40,022 nucleotides of DNA, from the NCBI GenBank assembly GCA_910586365.1, contig CAJUGP010000020.1:1-40022 (forward strand), read 5' to 3'. Under the pieces are notes generated by a model, which had not been told where the DNA came from, did no database searches, and saw only the letters and a list, made by a program, of their open reading frames with translations. Both the position numbers and the translations under genes were made by a program. The stretch is from an uncultured Christensenella sp. (GTDB lineage Bacteria > Bacillota > Clostridia > Christensenellales > Borkfalkiaceae). This document shows positions 15,428-23,165 of the stretch, in pieces (positions within the stretch are counted from its first letter, which is position 1; each line of letters opens with the position of its first letter).

Positions 15428-15452
15428 TACCCGTGTTTCACGCGGGTATTTT
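15428..15452 (+). terminator. Intrinsic terminator after the HD-domain gene
   Basis: TACCCGTG and CGCGGGTA form an 8-bp stem with one G-T pair around a TTTCA loop, followed by TTTT. It separates the glycolysis/HD unit from the nrdD regulatory region. Confidence 0.65.
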
Positions 15453-15458
15453 GCTTAC

Positions 15459-15506
15459 ATACAAGATATTGTGGTTTCGGTAAATAATTTTATCAAAATA
15501 TTGTGC
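15459..15506 (+). promoter_or_regulatory. Tandem NrdR-box-like operators upstream of nrdD
   Basis: Two 16-bp elements, ATACAAGATATTGTGG (15459-15474) and TATCAAAATATTGTGC (15491-15506), match the NrdR consensus ACACwATATATwGTGT at about 13 and 11 of 16 positions. The linker is 16 bp, putting the boxes about three helical turns apart, as known for NrdR. They lie just upstream of the -35 at 15515. This predicts repression of nrdDG by NrdR in response to dATP/ATP. Confidence 0.75.
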
Positions 15507-15514
15507 CAAAACCC

Positions 15515-15543
15515 TTGACAAAGCCGCTCCGGCGGAGTATAAT
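15515..15543 (+). promoter_or_regulatory. Consensus sigma-A promoter of nrdD
   Basis: Perfect TTGACA (15515-15520), a 17-bp spacer and perfect TATAAT (15538-15543). Being a full consensus promoter, it needs a repressor, which fits the NrdR-like boxes immediately upstream. Confidence 0.93.
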
Positions 15544-15546
15544 AGG

Positions 15547-15577
15547 CGCGTTCCCTTTTTTGCGGAACGCGTTTTTT
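15547..15577 (+). other. 5'-end stem-loop of the nrdD transcript
   Basis: CGCGTTCC and GGAACGCG form an 8-bp stem with a nine-base loop, followed by six T. It looks like a terminator, but it starts at or just before the predicted transcription start (about 15550), so the RNA would be very short. A stabilising 5' hairpin or an attenuation element are both possible. Confidence 0.5.
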
Positions 15578-15613
15578 ACATATCGACGAGAATCAAATCG
15601 GGTGAGGTGGAAT

Positions 15614-17785
15614 ATGAAAATCATCAAGAGAAACGGAGCGGAAGTCCAGTTCGACATTGCTAAAATTTACAATGCGATCCGGAAGGCGAATAAGGAAGTC
15701 AGCGAGGACAACCGTTTGAGCGAAGAGCAGATCGAGCATATCGTTTCCAAAGTCAAAGCGCTTGCGGGCGATCTGAACCGCGCCGTTAACGTCGAAGAAA
15801 TTCAGGACTTCGTGGAAAACCAGATCATGAGCGAAAAGGCGTTCGCCGTCGCGCGCAAATATATCACATATCGTTATTCCCGCGCGCTCGTGCGTAAGTC
15901 CAACACGACCGATGCGCAGATCCTCACTTTGATCGAGTGCAATAACGAAGAGGTCAAGCAGGAGAATTCCAACAAAAATCCTACGGTCAATTCGGTGCAG
16001 CGCGATTATATGGCGGGCGAGGTGTCCAAGGATATTACGCGCCGCATTCTGCTTCCCATCGACATCGTGGAAGCGCACGACGAAGGGCTGATCCATTTCC
16101 ACGACGCCGATTATTTCGCGCAGCACATGCACAACTGCGATCTTGTCAACCTCGAAGACATGTTGCAGAACGGCACGGTGATTTCGGGTACGTTTATCGA
16201 AAAACCGCATTCTTTTTCCACGGCGTGCAATATCGCCACGCAGATCATCGCGCAGGTCGCCTCGAACCAATACGGCGGACAAAGCATCTCGCTGACGCAC
16301 CTTGCGCCGTTCGTGGATATCAGCCGTAAAAAAATCTGCGCCGACGTCCGCGAAGAGCTTGCGAGCGCGGGAATCAGCGACGAGCAGTGCATTGCGCAGA
16401 TCGCCGAAAAACGGCTGCGCGCCGAAATCAAAAAGGGCATTCAAACCATTCAGTATCAGGTCGTTACCTTGCTCACCACCAACGGACAGGCTCCTTTCGT
16501 CACGGTGTTCATGTATTTGGGCGAAGCGCAGAGCGAGCAGGAGCGCAACGATCTTGCCTTGATCATCGAAGAAACGCTTGCGCAGCGCATTCAAGGCGTG
16601 AAAAACGAGTCGGGCGTATGGGTAACGCCCGCATTCCCCAAGCTCATTTACGTGCTCGAAGAGGACAACGTGAGAGAGGGAAGCAAGTATTGGTACCTCA
16701 CCGAGCTGGCTGCCCGTTGCACGGCGAAACGCATGGTGCCCGACTATATCTCCGAAAAGAAAATGCTCGAATATAAAGTCGACAAGAACGGCGAAGGGCA
16801 TTGCTACACTTGCATGGGGTGCAGAAGCTTCTTAACGCCTTACGTCGACGAAAACGGGAAACCGAAATATTACGGCAGATTTAATCAGGGCGTCGTGACC
16901 GTCAATCTTGTCGATATCGCGCTTTCTTCGGGCGGCGACCGCGATAAATTTTGGAAGATTTTCGACGAACGGCTTGCGCTTTGCTACCGCGCGCTGAAAA
17001 TCCGTCACGAACGCCTGAAAGGCACGCTTTCGGACGCCGCGCCGATTTTGTGGCAGTACGGCGCGCTCGCCCGCTTGCAGAAGGGCGAACCAATCGACAA
17101 ATTGCTGTTCGGCGGTTATTCGACCATTTCGCTCGGCTATGCGGGGCTGTACGAGTGCACGCGCTACATGACGGGAAAATCGCATACCGACGACGAAGCA
17201 AAACCCTTCGCGCTTGCCGTCATGCAGTATATGAACGACAAATGCAAAGAGTGGAAGGAAAAAGAAAACATCGACTTTTCGCTTTACGGAACGCCGCTCG
17301 AAAGCACGACGTATAAATTTGCAAAATGCCTGCAACAGCGTTTCGGCGTGATCGAAGGCGTTACCGACAAAAATTATATCACCAACAGTTATCACGTGCA
17401 CGTTTCCGAGCCGATCGACGCGTTCACCAAACTGAAATTTGAAAGCGAGTTCCAGCAGCTTTCCCCCGGCGGCGCGATTTCTTACGTGGAAGTGCCCAAC
17501 ATGCAGGACAACATTCCCGCCGTGCTTGCCGTCATGCAGTATATTTACGACAACATTATGTACGCCGAGCTTAACACCAAGAGCGATTTTTGTCAGGTCT
17601 GCGGTTACGACGGGGAAATCGGCATCGTGGAAGAGGACGGCAAATTGCTTTGGGAGTGCCCGCACTGCCATAACCGCGAGCAGTCGAAAATGAACGTGGC
17701 GCGCAGAACGTGCGGCTATATCGGCACGCAATTTTGGAATCAAGGCAGAACGCAGGAAATAAAAGACAGGGTGCTGCATCTGTAA
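15614..17785 (+). CDS. nrdD: Anaerobic (class III) ribonucleoside-triphosphate reductase
   Basis: A 723-residue glycyl-radical enzyme that makes deoxyribonucleotides without oxygen. Residues 1 to about 95 are an ATP-cone domain for allosteric control by ATP/dATP, beginning KIIKRNGAEVQFD. The catalytic barrel carries the thiyl-radical cysteine, most likely C403 in TCMGCRSFL. Near the end, four zinc ligands C660, C663, C682 and C685 precede the glycyl radical loop RTCGYIG with G701. I start at ATG 15614, behind a GGTGAGGTGG ribosome binding site and at the beginning of the ATP-cone, rather than further upstream in the promoter. The stop overlaps the nrdG ATG by one base. Regulation is by the tandem NrdR-like boxes. 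Confidence 0.97.
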   Translation: MKIIKRNGAEVQFDIAKIYNAIRKANKEVSEDNRLSEEQIEHIVSKVKALAGDLNRAVNVEEIQDFVENQIMSEKAFAVARKYITYRYSRALVRKSNTTDAQILTLIECNNEEVKQENSNKNPTVNSVQRDYMAGEVSKDITRRILLPIDIVEAHDEGLIHFHDADYFAQHMHNCDLVNLEDMLQNGTVISGTFIEKPHSFSTACNIATQIIAQVASNQYGGQSISLTHLAPFVDISRKKICADVREELASAGISDEQCIAQIAEKRLRAEIKKGIQTIQYQVVTLLTTNGQAPFVTVFMYLGEAQSEQERNDLALIIEETLAQRIQGVKNESGVWVTPAFPKLIYVLEEDNVREGSKYWYLTELAARCTAKRMVPDYISEKKMLEYKVDKNGEGHCYTCMGCRSFLTPYVDENGKPKYYGRFNQGVVTVNLVDIALSSGGDRDKFWKIFDERLALCYRALKIRHERLKGTLSDAAPILWQYGALARLQKGEPIDKLLFGGYSTISLGYAGLYECTRYMTGKSHTDDEAKPFALAVMQYMNDKCKEWKEKENIDFSLYGTPLESTTYKFAKCLQQRFGVIEGVTDKNYITNSYHVHVSEPIDAFTKLKFESEFQQLSPGGAISYVEVPNMQDNIPAVLAVMQYIYDNIMYAELNTKSDFCQVCGYDGEIGIVEEDGKLLWECPHCHNREQSKMNVARRTCGYIGTQFWNQGRTQEIKDRVLHL

Positions 17786-18306
17786 TGAATTACGCCGAAA
17801 TCAAAAAAACGGATATCGCAAACGGAGAGGGGGTAAGGGTCTCCCTCTTCGTTTCGGGTTGCACGCACCGTTGTAAAAACTGTTTCAACGCGATCGCTTG
17901 GGATTTTCAATACGGCAAACCGTTCACGAAGGAAACCGAGGACGAGCTGCTCGAAGCGCTTGCGCCAGCCTATATTGCGGGGCTTTCGCTGCTCGGCGGC
18001 GAACCGATGGAGCCGTGCAACCAACGCGCGCTGCTGCCCTTTCTAAAACGCGTAAAACGCGAGCTGCCCCACAAAAATATTTGGTGTTACACGGGCAACA
18101 CGCTCGAAGGCGGCGCGTTCAAAGAAAAAGACAAAAATTGCGAAGCGACCGCAGAGCTGCTGTCGTGTATCGACGTTTTGGTCGACGGATTGTTTCTCGA
18201 AGAATTGAAGGATATCCGTTTGAAATTCCGCGGTTCCTCCAATCAGCGCGTGATCGATTTGCAAAAGACGTTGCAAACGGGTAAAACCGTTTTATATCTC
18301 GAATAA
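17785..18306 (+). CDS. nrdG: Anaerobic ribonucleotide reductase activating protein (radical SAM)
   Basis: This 173-residue radical SAM enzyme cleaves S-adenosylmethionine to install the glycyl radical on NrdD. The iron-sulfur motif is C26-T-H-R-C30-K-N-C33 (CX3CX2C), preceded by the family's NGEGVRVSLFVSGC stretch. The GGEPM motif for SAM binding follows at about residues 72-76, and the C-terminal LRFRGSSNQR-like segment (here LKFRGSSNQRVID) is typical. The TAATG junction with nrdD indicates translational coupling, which explains the lack of a strong ribosome binding site. Length and motifs are complete. Confidence 0.96.
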   Translation: MNYAEIKKTDIANGEGVRVSLFVSGCTHRCKNCFNAIAWDFQYGKPFTKETEDELLEALAPAYIAGLSLLGGEPMEPCNQRALLPFLKRVKRELPHKNIWCYTGNTLEGGAFKEKDKNCEATAELLSCIDVLVDGLFLEELKDIRLKFRGSSNQRVIDLQKTLQTGKTVLYLE

Positions 18307-18321
18307 AAACAGGAGTGGATT

Positions 18322-19548
18322 ATGAATAAATTACAAATGCGCCGTTATGCAAAGCTGCTCGCAAAAACGGGCGTAAACGTGAAAAGAGGGCAGTGGGTCA
18401 TCGTGCAAACCGAACTCGACCAACCCGAATTCGTGGAAATGGTCGTTGAAGAGCTTTACCGCGCGGGGGCGGGCAAAGTGAGCGTGGAATTTACGCACCA
18501 ACCTTTGACGCAGCTCCATTATAAGTATCAAAAGCTCGAAAAGCTTTCCGAAACGGCAAAGTGGGAAATCGAGAAAATGGAGCTTCGGGAAAAAGAACTT
18601 CCCGCCTTGCTCTATCTCGAATCCGCCGATCCCGACGGCTTAAAGGGGATCGATCAGGAAAAATATACGGCGGCGTCCTCGGCGCGCAGAAAGACGTTCA
18701 AACCGTACCGCGACCGCATGGACAATAAATATCAGTGGTGCATCGCCGCCGTGCCTTCCAAGGCTTGGGCGAAAAAGGTGTTCCCGAATTTGATGGTGAA
18801 TACGGCGGTCGAAAAGCTGTGGGACGCGATCTTGACCGCGTCGCATGCCGACGGCGCCGATCCCGTGCGCGAATGGGCGCGTCATAACGACAATTTGGCG
18901 GCGCGTTGCGACCGTCTGAACCGTTACAACCTCGTTGCGTTGGAGTATAAGGCGTCGAACGGCACCGATTTCCGCGTGGGGCTGATGAGCGAAAGCGAAT
19001 TCAAGGGCGGCGGCGAAACGACGCTCGGCGGCAATTATTATAACCCGAATATCCCATCGGAAGAGATTTTCACCACGCCCAAAGCGGGCGAGGCGGAAGG
19101 GATCGTCTATTCTTCCAAGCCGCTTTCCTATCAAGGCGAACTCATCGAGGATTTTTCGATCCGCTTCGAGGGCGGCAAGGTCGTCGAAGTCAAGGCAAAG
19201 AAAAATCAGGACTTGCTGCAAAAGCTGGTCGATACCGACGACGGCGCGAAAATGCTCGGGGAATGCGCGCTCATTGCCTACGATTCTCCCATCAACAATA
19301 CGGGCATTCTCTTTTATAACACGCTGTTCGACGAAAACGCAAGCTGCCATTTGGCGCTCGGCATGGGCTTCAACGAATGCGTGCGCGGCTATGAGGACAT
19401 GAGCCTCGAAACGCTGCGCGCGAAGGGTGTAAACGACAGTCTGATCCACGTCGATTTTATGATCGGCACGAAAGACATGAACATTACGGGGATCACGAAG
19501 GACGGACGCCGCGTCGAAATCTTCAAAAACGGAAATTGGGCGTTTTAA
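18322..19548 (+). CDS. M29-family metallo-aminopeptidase (AmpS/PepS type)
   Basis: A 408-residue cytoplasmic aminopeptidase of the thermophilic-aminopeptidase (M29) family that trims N-terminal residues from peptides. The two-metal site can be read directly: E248 (NIPSEE), E314 (GECAL), H343 (ASCHLALG), H376 and D378 (IHVDFMIG), with spacing as in the Thermus and Staphylococcus enzymes. The length is standard. AGGAG at 18311-18315 gives a clear start, 15 bp after nrdG, so it likely belongs to the nrdDG transcript. Its next neighbours are two metal-chaperone-type GTPases, which may hint at shared metal dependence. Confidence 0.94.
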   Translation: MNKLQMRRYAKLLAKTGVNVKRGQWVIVQTELDQPEFVEMVVEELYRAGAGKVSVEFTHQPLTQLHYKYQKLEKLSETAKWEIEKMELREKELPALLYLESADPDGLKGIDQEKYTAASSARRKTFKPYRDRMDNKYQWCIAAVPSKAWAKKVFPNLMVNTAVEKLWDAILTASHADGADPVREWARHNDNLAARCDRLNRYNLVALEYKASNGTDFRVGLMSESEFKGGGETTLGGNYYNPNIPSEEIFTTPKAGEAEGIVYSSKPLSYQGELIEDFSIRFEGGKVVEVKAKKNQDLLQKLVDTDDGAKMLGECALIAYDSPINNTGILFYNTLFDENASCHLALGMGFNECVRGYEDMSLETLRAKGVNDSLIHVDFMIGTKDMNITGITKDGRRVEIFKNGNWAF

Positions 19549-19587
19549 GCGGGCGCGTTGCGGTTATAAACACTGCGGAGGTTCATT

Positions 19588-20631
19588 ATGAAAATTGATA
19601 TTATTTCGGGCTTTTTGGGCGCGGGTAAGACGACTTTGATCAAAAAACTCGTTGCGGAAGCGTATCGGGGCGAAAAGGTCGTGCTCATCGAAAACGAATT
19701 CGGCGAGATCGGCGTTGACGGCGGCTTTTTGAAAGACGCCGGCATTGAGATCACCGAGATGAATTCGGGGTGCATCTGCTGTTCGCTCGTGGGCGATTTT
19801 TCCAAAGCGCTGCAAGAAGTCGAAAGCAAGTTTTCACCCGACCGCATCGTGATCGAGCCTTCGGGCGTGGGGAAGCTTTCCGACGTCATCCGCGCCGTGG
19901 AAAACGCAGGGCTGGCGCATGCGCGTCTGAATGCGTTCTGCACCGTGGTCGACGCGAACAAGTGCAAAACCTATTTGAAAAACTTCGGCGAATTTTTCCT
20001 CGATCAAGTCGAGCATGCGGGCTGCATCGTGTTTTCGCACACGTCCGATCCGCAAAAAACGCAGAACACCGTTGCGCTTTTGCGCGAGCATACGCCGTCG
20101 TTGATCGTAACGACCGATTGGAACGAACTTTCGGGAAAAGATTTGCTTGCGGCAATGGAGCGCAGCGATACGCTCGACGCGGAAATGGAAAAACTCGCGC
20201 ACGAGCATGAAGAGCATTGCTGCCACGATCACCATCACAAGCACGGCGAGCATTGTCACCACGATCACGAACATGAACACGGCGAACATTGCCATCACGG
20301 TCATGAGCACGGGCAGGGCGAGCACTGCTGCCACGATCACGAGCATCATCACCACCATGCCGACGAAGTGTTCCAAAGCTGGGGCAGGGAAACGGCGAAA
20401 ATTTTCAAACAAGAAGAGATTTCTTCCGCGCTTGCCGCGTTGGAAAGCGGCGAATACGGCGATATTCTGCGCGCAAAGGGGATCGTGAACGCGGGAAACG
20501 AGTGGATTTATTTCGACTACGTTCCGAGCGAACCCGATCTTCGTACGGGCGCGCCCGCCGTAACGGGCAGGCTTTGCGTGATCGGCTGCGGTCTGAACGA
20601 AGAAAAACTTGCCGCGCTGTTCGGATTGTGA
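19588..20631 (+). CDS. G3E-family GTPase (CobW/YciC/ZNG-type metallochaperone) with His/Cys-rich insert
   Basis: A 347-residue CobW-family GTPase. Walker A is GFLGAGKTT near residue 8. An ENEFGEIGVDGGFL segment and the metal-binding C62-I-C64-C65 motif follow, as does IVIEPSG. Such proteins use GTP hydrolysis to load zinc or cobalt into client enzymes. Residues 209-256 are four 12-residue repeats starting EHC and dominated by His and Cys, a metal-buffering insert ahead of the C-terminal CobW_C domain (about 262-347). GGAGG at 19577-19581 sets the start. It is followed after one base by a second, divergent G3E protein. The metal specificity cannot be read from sequence; zinc is my best guess. 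No Zur operator was seen upstream. Confidence 0.93.
   Translation: MKIDIISGFLGAGKTTLIKKLVAEAYRGEKVVLIENEFGEIGVDGGFLKDAGIEITEMNSGCICCSLVGDFSKALQEVESKFSPDRIVIEPSGVGKLSDVIRAVENAGLAHARLNAFCTVVDANKCKTYLKNFGEFFLDQVEHAGCIVFSHTSDPQKTQNTVALLREHTPSLIVTTDWNELSGKDLLAAMERSDTLDAEMEKLAHEHEEHCCHDHHHKHGEHCHHDHEHEHGEHCHHGHEHGQGEHCCHDHEHHHHHADEVFQSWGRETAKIFKQEEISSALAALESGEYGDILRAKGIVNAGNEWIYFDYVPSEPDLRTGAPAVTGRLCVIGCGLNEEKLAALFGL
20212..20355 (+). repeat. Four 36-bp tandem repeats encoding the His/Cys metal-binding insert
   Basis: Four in-frame 12-codon units, each starting GAG/GAA-CAC/CAT-TGC (Glu-His-Cys), follow one another without gaps. The peptide units are EHCCHDHHHKHG, EHCHHDHEHEHG, EHCHHGHEHGQG and EHCCHDHEHHHH. 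Copy number could vary between strains by slippage. Confidence 0.9.
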
Positions 20632-20632
20632 T

Positions 20633-21574
20633 ATGAAAGAAATTCCCGTTTTTTTCTTTCTCGGGTTTCTCGACGCGGGAAAGACGAAATTTATACAGGA
20701 AACGTTCGAAGATGCGCGATTCGATTCGGGCGAGCGCACGCTTTTGCTCGTGCTCGAAGAGGGCGAAACGGAGTACGACGAAACGCGGTTTGCGGTGAAG
20801 GATTACGCCGTGGAATACGCCGACGCGCAGAGCTTGACCGAGCGGGAGCTGAAAGCGCTTACCGCAAAGCACAACGCCGAACGCGTCGTAGTGGAATACA
20901 ACGGCATGCGCGAGTTGGGCGCGTTTTTCGATATCATGCCCGAACAGTGGCAGATCGCGCAGGTCATGACTTTTTTCGACGCCGCAACCTTCCTTTCCTA
21001 CAACAAAAACATGCGGCAGCTCGTGTTCGATAAAATACAGTACGCCGATATGGTCGTGTTCAACCGTTTCACCGAGGCGCAGTCGCAGGAAGAGTTTCAC
21101 AAAATCGTGCGGGCGGTATCGCGCCGTACCGAAATCGTGTACGAATACGTCGGCGGCAAGGCGGTGTACGATGAAATCGTCGATCCGCTGCCCTTCGATC
21201 TTGACGCGCCCGTCGTCGAAATCGCCGACAGGGATTACGCGTTTTTTTATCGCGATCTGGTAGAGGACGCGAACAAGTACGAAGGAAAGATCGTTTGTTT
21301 CAAAGCGCTCGTGGCGACGGATAAAAAGATGAAAGCGGGGACGATCGTCGTCGGCAGACATATTATGACCTGCTGCGAGGCGGATATTGCGTTCAGCGGG
21401 CTTGTGCTGCTGCACACCGTGAACCTGCCTTTCCGCACGCGCGATTGGGTGCGGCTGAAAGCAAAAATTTCCGTGGAATATCATAAAATATACGGCGGTA
21501 AAGGACCCGTGCTCAAAGCGCTGAGCTTGGATTTTACCGATCCGCCCGAAGAAGAACTTGCCACGTTTTATTGA
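20633..21574 (+). CDS. G3E-type P-loop GTPase fused to a YcgQ/TIGR03943-like C-terminal domain
   Basis: This 313-residue protein starts with a P-loop G11-F-L-D-A-G-K-T18 like CobW proteins, and has a VVEYNGM segment in place of the usual ExSG. It lacks the CxCC metal motif. From about residue 210 the sequence leaves the G3E pattern: KYEGKIVCFKALV, then a VVGRHIMTCCEADI stretch (C247, C248) and a WVRLKAKI segment. This matches what I recall of the C-terminal domain of YcgQ/TIGR03943 proteins, which accompany YcgR permeases and a CobW protein in zinc-starvation loci of Bacillus. Here the two appear joined in one soluble polypeptide. The ATG is at 20633, one base after the preceding cobW-like gene, so the two are coupled. 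The function is inferred only as metal handling. Confidence 0.75.
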   Translation: MKEIPVFFFLGFLDAGKTKFIQETFEDARFDSGERTLLLVLEEGETEYDETRFAVKDYAVEYADAQSLTERELKALTAKHNAERVVVEYNGMRELGAFFDIMPEQWQIAQVMTFFDAATFLSYNKNMRQLVFDKIQYADMVVFNRFTEAQSQEEFHKIVRAVSRRTEIVYEYVGGKAVYDEIVDPLPFDLDAPVVEIADRDYAFFYRDLVEDANKYEGKIVCFKALVATDKKMKAGTIVVGRHIMTCCEADIAFSGLVLLHTVNLPFRTRDWVRLKAKISVEYHKIYGGKGPVLKALSLDFTDPPEEELATFY

Positions 21575-21580
21575 TTTTTT

Positions 21581-21610
21581 CCGAAAAAAACATTTACAAA
21601 CGTTTTTCGG
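21581..21610. promoter_or_regulatory. Inverted repeat overlapping the flavodoxin promoter
   Basis: CCGAAAAA (21581-21588) and TTTTTCGG (21603-21610) face each other across 14 bases that include the -35 element. It may be an operator or a weak end signal for the cobW operon. Confidence 0.3.
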
Positions 21611-21621
21611 CATGATATAAT
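21593..21621 (+). promoter_or_regulatory. Sigma-A promoter of the flavodoxin gene
   Basis: TTTACA (21593-21598), a 17-bp spacer and a perfect TATAAT (21616-21621), 44 bp before the flavodoxin ATG. Confidence 0.85.
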
Positions 21622-21664
21622 ATAGGAAATTGCCGAATTATTTTATACCGATTGAGAGGTTTGT

Positions 21665-22168
21665 ATGAAAAAAATTCTCGTCTATTATTCGCTTGGCGGA
21701 AACACGCGCGCCGTGGCGAAGAAGATTGCATCGAAGCTGAAAATAAAAGCCGTGGAATTAAAAACGCTTAAAGCATATCCCGACGACGTCGACGTTTTGC
21801 AGAGTCTTGCCAAAAAGCAGACCGAAATCGGCGTGATGCCGCAGATAGCGCCCATAAAAGTGGATTTTTCGCAGTACGACGCAATCGTGTTGGGCATGCC
21901 GATTTGGTGGCGCACGTTCGCGCCCGCCGTGAAAACCTTTTTGAAAAGCGTCGATTGGAAGGGGAAAAACCTTTATCCGTTCGCCACGAACGAGGGAAAG
22001 CTGGGGCACGTCGTATCCGATTTGAAAAAAGCGGTGCGCGGCGGCATGGTCTGCCCGATCCTCGGCGTGGAATTCGACGAAGAGGGCAACCAGCTCACGT
22101 CCGCAAGCGAGATCAATAACTGGGTTGCGTCGGTCGAAGAAGACGGTTACGACGAAGAAGACGAATGA
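21665..22168 (+). CDS. Flavodoxin family protein
   Basis: A 167-residue flavodoxin-like FMN protein. The N-terminal KILVYYSLGGNTRAVAKKIA is the phosphate-binding loop after the first beta strand, and the YDAIVLGMPIWWRTFAPAV segment supplies the aromatic residues that stack on FMN. It probably shuttles single electrons in place of or beside ferredoxin, or acts as an FMN-dependent oxidoreductase. The C-terminus is a short acidic tail (EEDGYDEEDE). A GAGAGG ribosome binding site precedes the ATG, and the stop overlaps the methyltransferase start in an ATGA junction. Confidence 0.92.
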   Translation: MKKILVYYSLGGNTRAVAKKIASKLKIKAVELKTLKAYPDDVDVLQSLAKKQTEIGVMPQIAPIKVDFSQYDAIVLGMPIWWRTFAPAVKTFLKSVDWKGKNLYPFATNEGKLGHVVSDLKKAVRGGMVCPILGVEFDEEGNQLTSASEINNWVASVEEDGYDEEDE

Positions 22169-23046
22169 TTCTTCCCGAATTTTTATCGCGGGAGCTTACC
22201 GCGCAATATCCGCCGCAGACGGTGGAAGAAATTATGCAAGGATACGGGGCGGTGCGTCCCGTATCTTTTCGCGTCAATCCCTTGCGCGCCCCGCGGGAGC
22301 AAACGTTGCGTTCGCTGAGCGAAGAGGGCATCGCGCAGGAGGGCGTTCGTTGGTATCAAGACGCGTTTGTTACGCGCGATACGGAACAGACGCTGAAAAA
22401 CACGCGCGCCTACCGATCGGGCGCGATCTATCTGCAAAGCTTATCTTCCATGCTGCCGCCCCTTGCGTTAGGCGCGGAGGCGGGGGAGAGCGTGCTCGAC
22501 ATGACGGCGGCGCCCGGCGGCAAAACGACGCAGATCGCCGCTTTGACGGCGGGCCGCGCGTTGATCACCGCGTGCGAAAAAGACGGGGGCAGATTTTCGC
22601 GCCTTGCGTATAACGTGGAAAAACAGGGCGCGCCCCGCGTAACCTTGCTTCGCTGCGACGCCGCGCTCCTCGACGATTTTTTTCGGTTCGATAAAATCCT
22701 GCTCGACGCACCATGCAGCGGGAGCGGTACGCTGCGCGCGGATGAGCGGGTAAAAATAACCGAAAAAACGCTGCTCGGCTGCATGAAAACGCAAACGGCT
22801 TTGGCGCGGAAGGCTTGGCGGCTTTTGAAAAAGGGCGGCGTGTTGGTGTATTCCACTTGCTCGATTCTCGAAAAAGAGAACGGAAACGTGCTGAAAGGGA
22901 TATTAAACAACGCGGACGCGGAGATTTTACCGCTTGATTTCCCTGCGGAAATCCCCGTTTTTCCGCGTTCGGACGGCGCCGTCTGCGTGAAACCGAGCGC
23001 GTTTTTCGAGGGTTTTTTCGTAGCGAAAATCAGAAAAAAAGGTTGA
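22165..23046 (+). CDS. RNA (cytosine-5) methyltransferase, NOL1/NOP2/Sun (RsmB/RsmF) family
   Basis: A 293-residue SAM-dependent enzyme predicted to form 5-methylcytosine in rRNA or tRNA. The SAM loop is DMTAAPGGKTT (residues 112-121). The two catalytic cysteines are C184 in DAPCSGSGT and C232 in YSTCSI, and the order and spacing are those of active enzymes. The N-terminal 90 residues form the small PUA-like/RRM-like region of RsmF-type proteins. There is no NusB domain as in RsmB, and no C-terminal extension as in RsmF, so the protein is the short version. It is translationally coupled to the flavodoxin gene. The target base cannot be told from sequence. Confidence 0.92.
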   Translation: MILPEFLSRELTAQYPPQTVEEIMQGYGAVRPVSFRVNPLRAPREQTLRSLSEEGIAQEGVRWYQDAFVTRDTEQTLKNTRAYRSGAIYLQSLSSMLPPLALGAEAGESVLDMTAAPGGKTTQIAALTAGRALITACEKDGGRFSRLAYNVEKQGAPRVTLLRCDAALLDDFFRFDKILLDAPCSGSGTLRADERVKITEKTLLGCMKTQTALARKAWRLLKKGGVLVYSTCSILEKENGNVLKGILNNADAEILPLDFPAEIPVFPRSDGAVCVKPSAFFEGFFVAKIRKKG

Positions 23047-23075
23047 ATCTTCGCAAAAGATTGTGAATTTTTTGT
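23046..23075 (+). terminator. Weak AT-rich hairpin with T-run after the methyltransferase gene
   Basis: AATCTT and AAGATT pair around CGCAA, and a run of six T follows a few bases later. The stem is short and AT-only, so termination would be inefficient. Confidence 0.3.
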
Positions 23076-23085
23076 GATATAACAC

Positions 23086-23114
23086 TTGACAAATATATTG
23101 CCTTAGGTTATTAT
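23086..23114 (+). promoter_or_regulatory. Sigma-A promoter upstream of the small coiled-coil gene
   Basis: Perfect TTGACA (23086-23091), a 17-bp spacer and TATTAT (23109-23114). A further TATAAT at 23173-23178, nearer the gene, lacks a recognisable -35. Confidence 0.8.
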
Positions 23115-23133
23115 ATAAAGCGTGATAGTTTGT

Positions 23134-23165
23134 AACCTGTGCCCGAATGTCGGAAACAGGTTTTT
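23134..23165 (+). other. Terminator-like hairpin in the leader of the small coiled-coil gene
   Basis: AACCTGT (23134-23140) pairs with ACAGGTT (23156-23162), and an inner CCGA/TCGG stem closes the loop; TTT follows. It starts about 13 bases after the predicted transcription start and lies 35 bases before the ATG, so it could be an attenuator, a short terminated RNA, or a protein-binding site. Confidence 0.5.

Noticed and set aside
15503..15613. The open frame upstream of the nrdD ATG as an N-terminal extension
   Set aside because: It runs through the -35, -10 and leader hairpin, whereas ATG 15614 has a ribosome binding site and begins the ATP-cone domain.
20212..20355. The 36-bp repeats as a CRISPR array
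   Set aside because: They are in frame, contiguous and code for His/Cys units inside a CobW-type GTPase.
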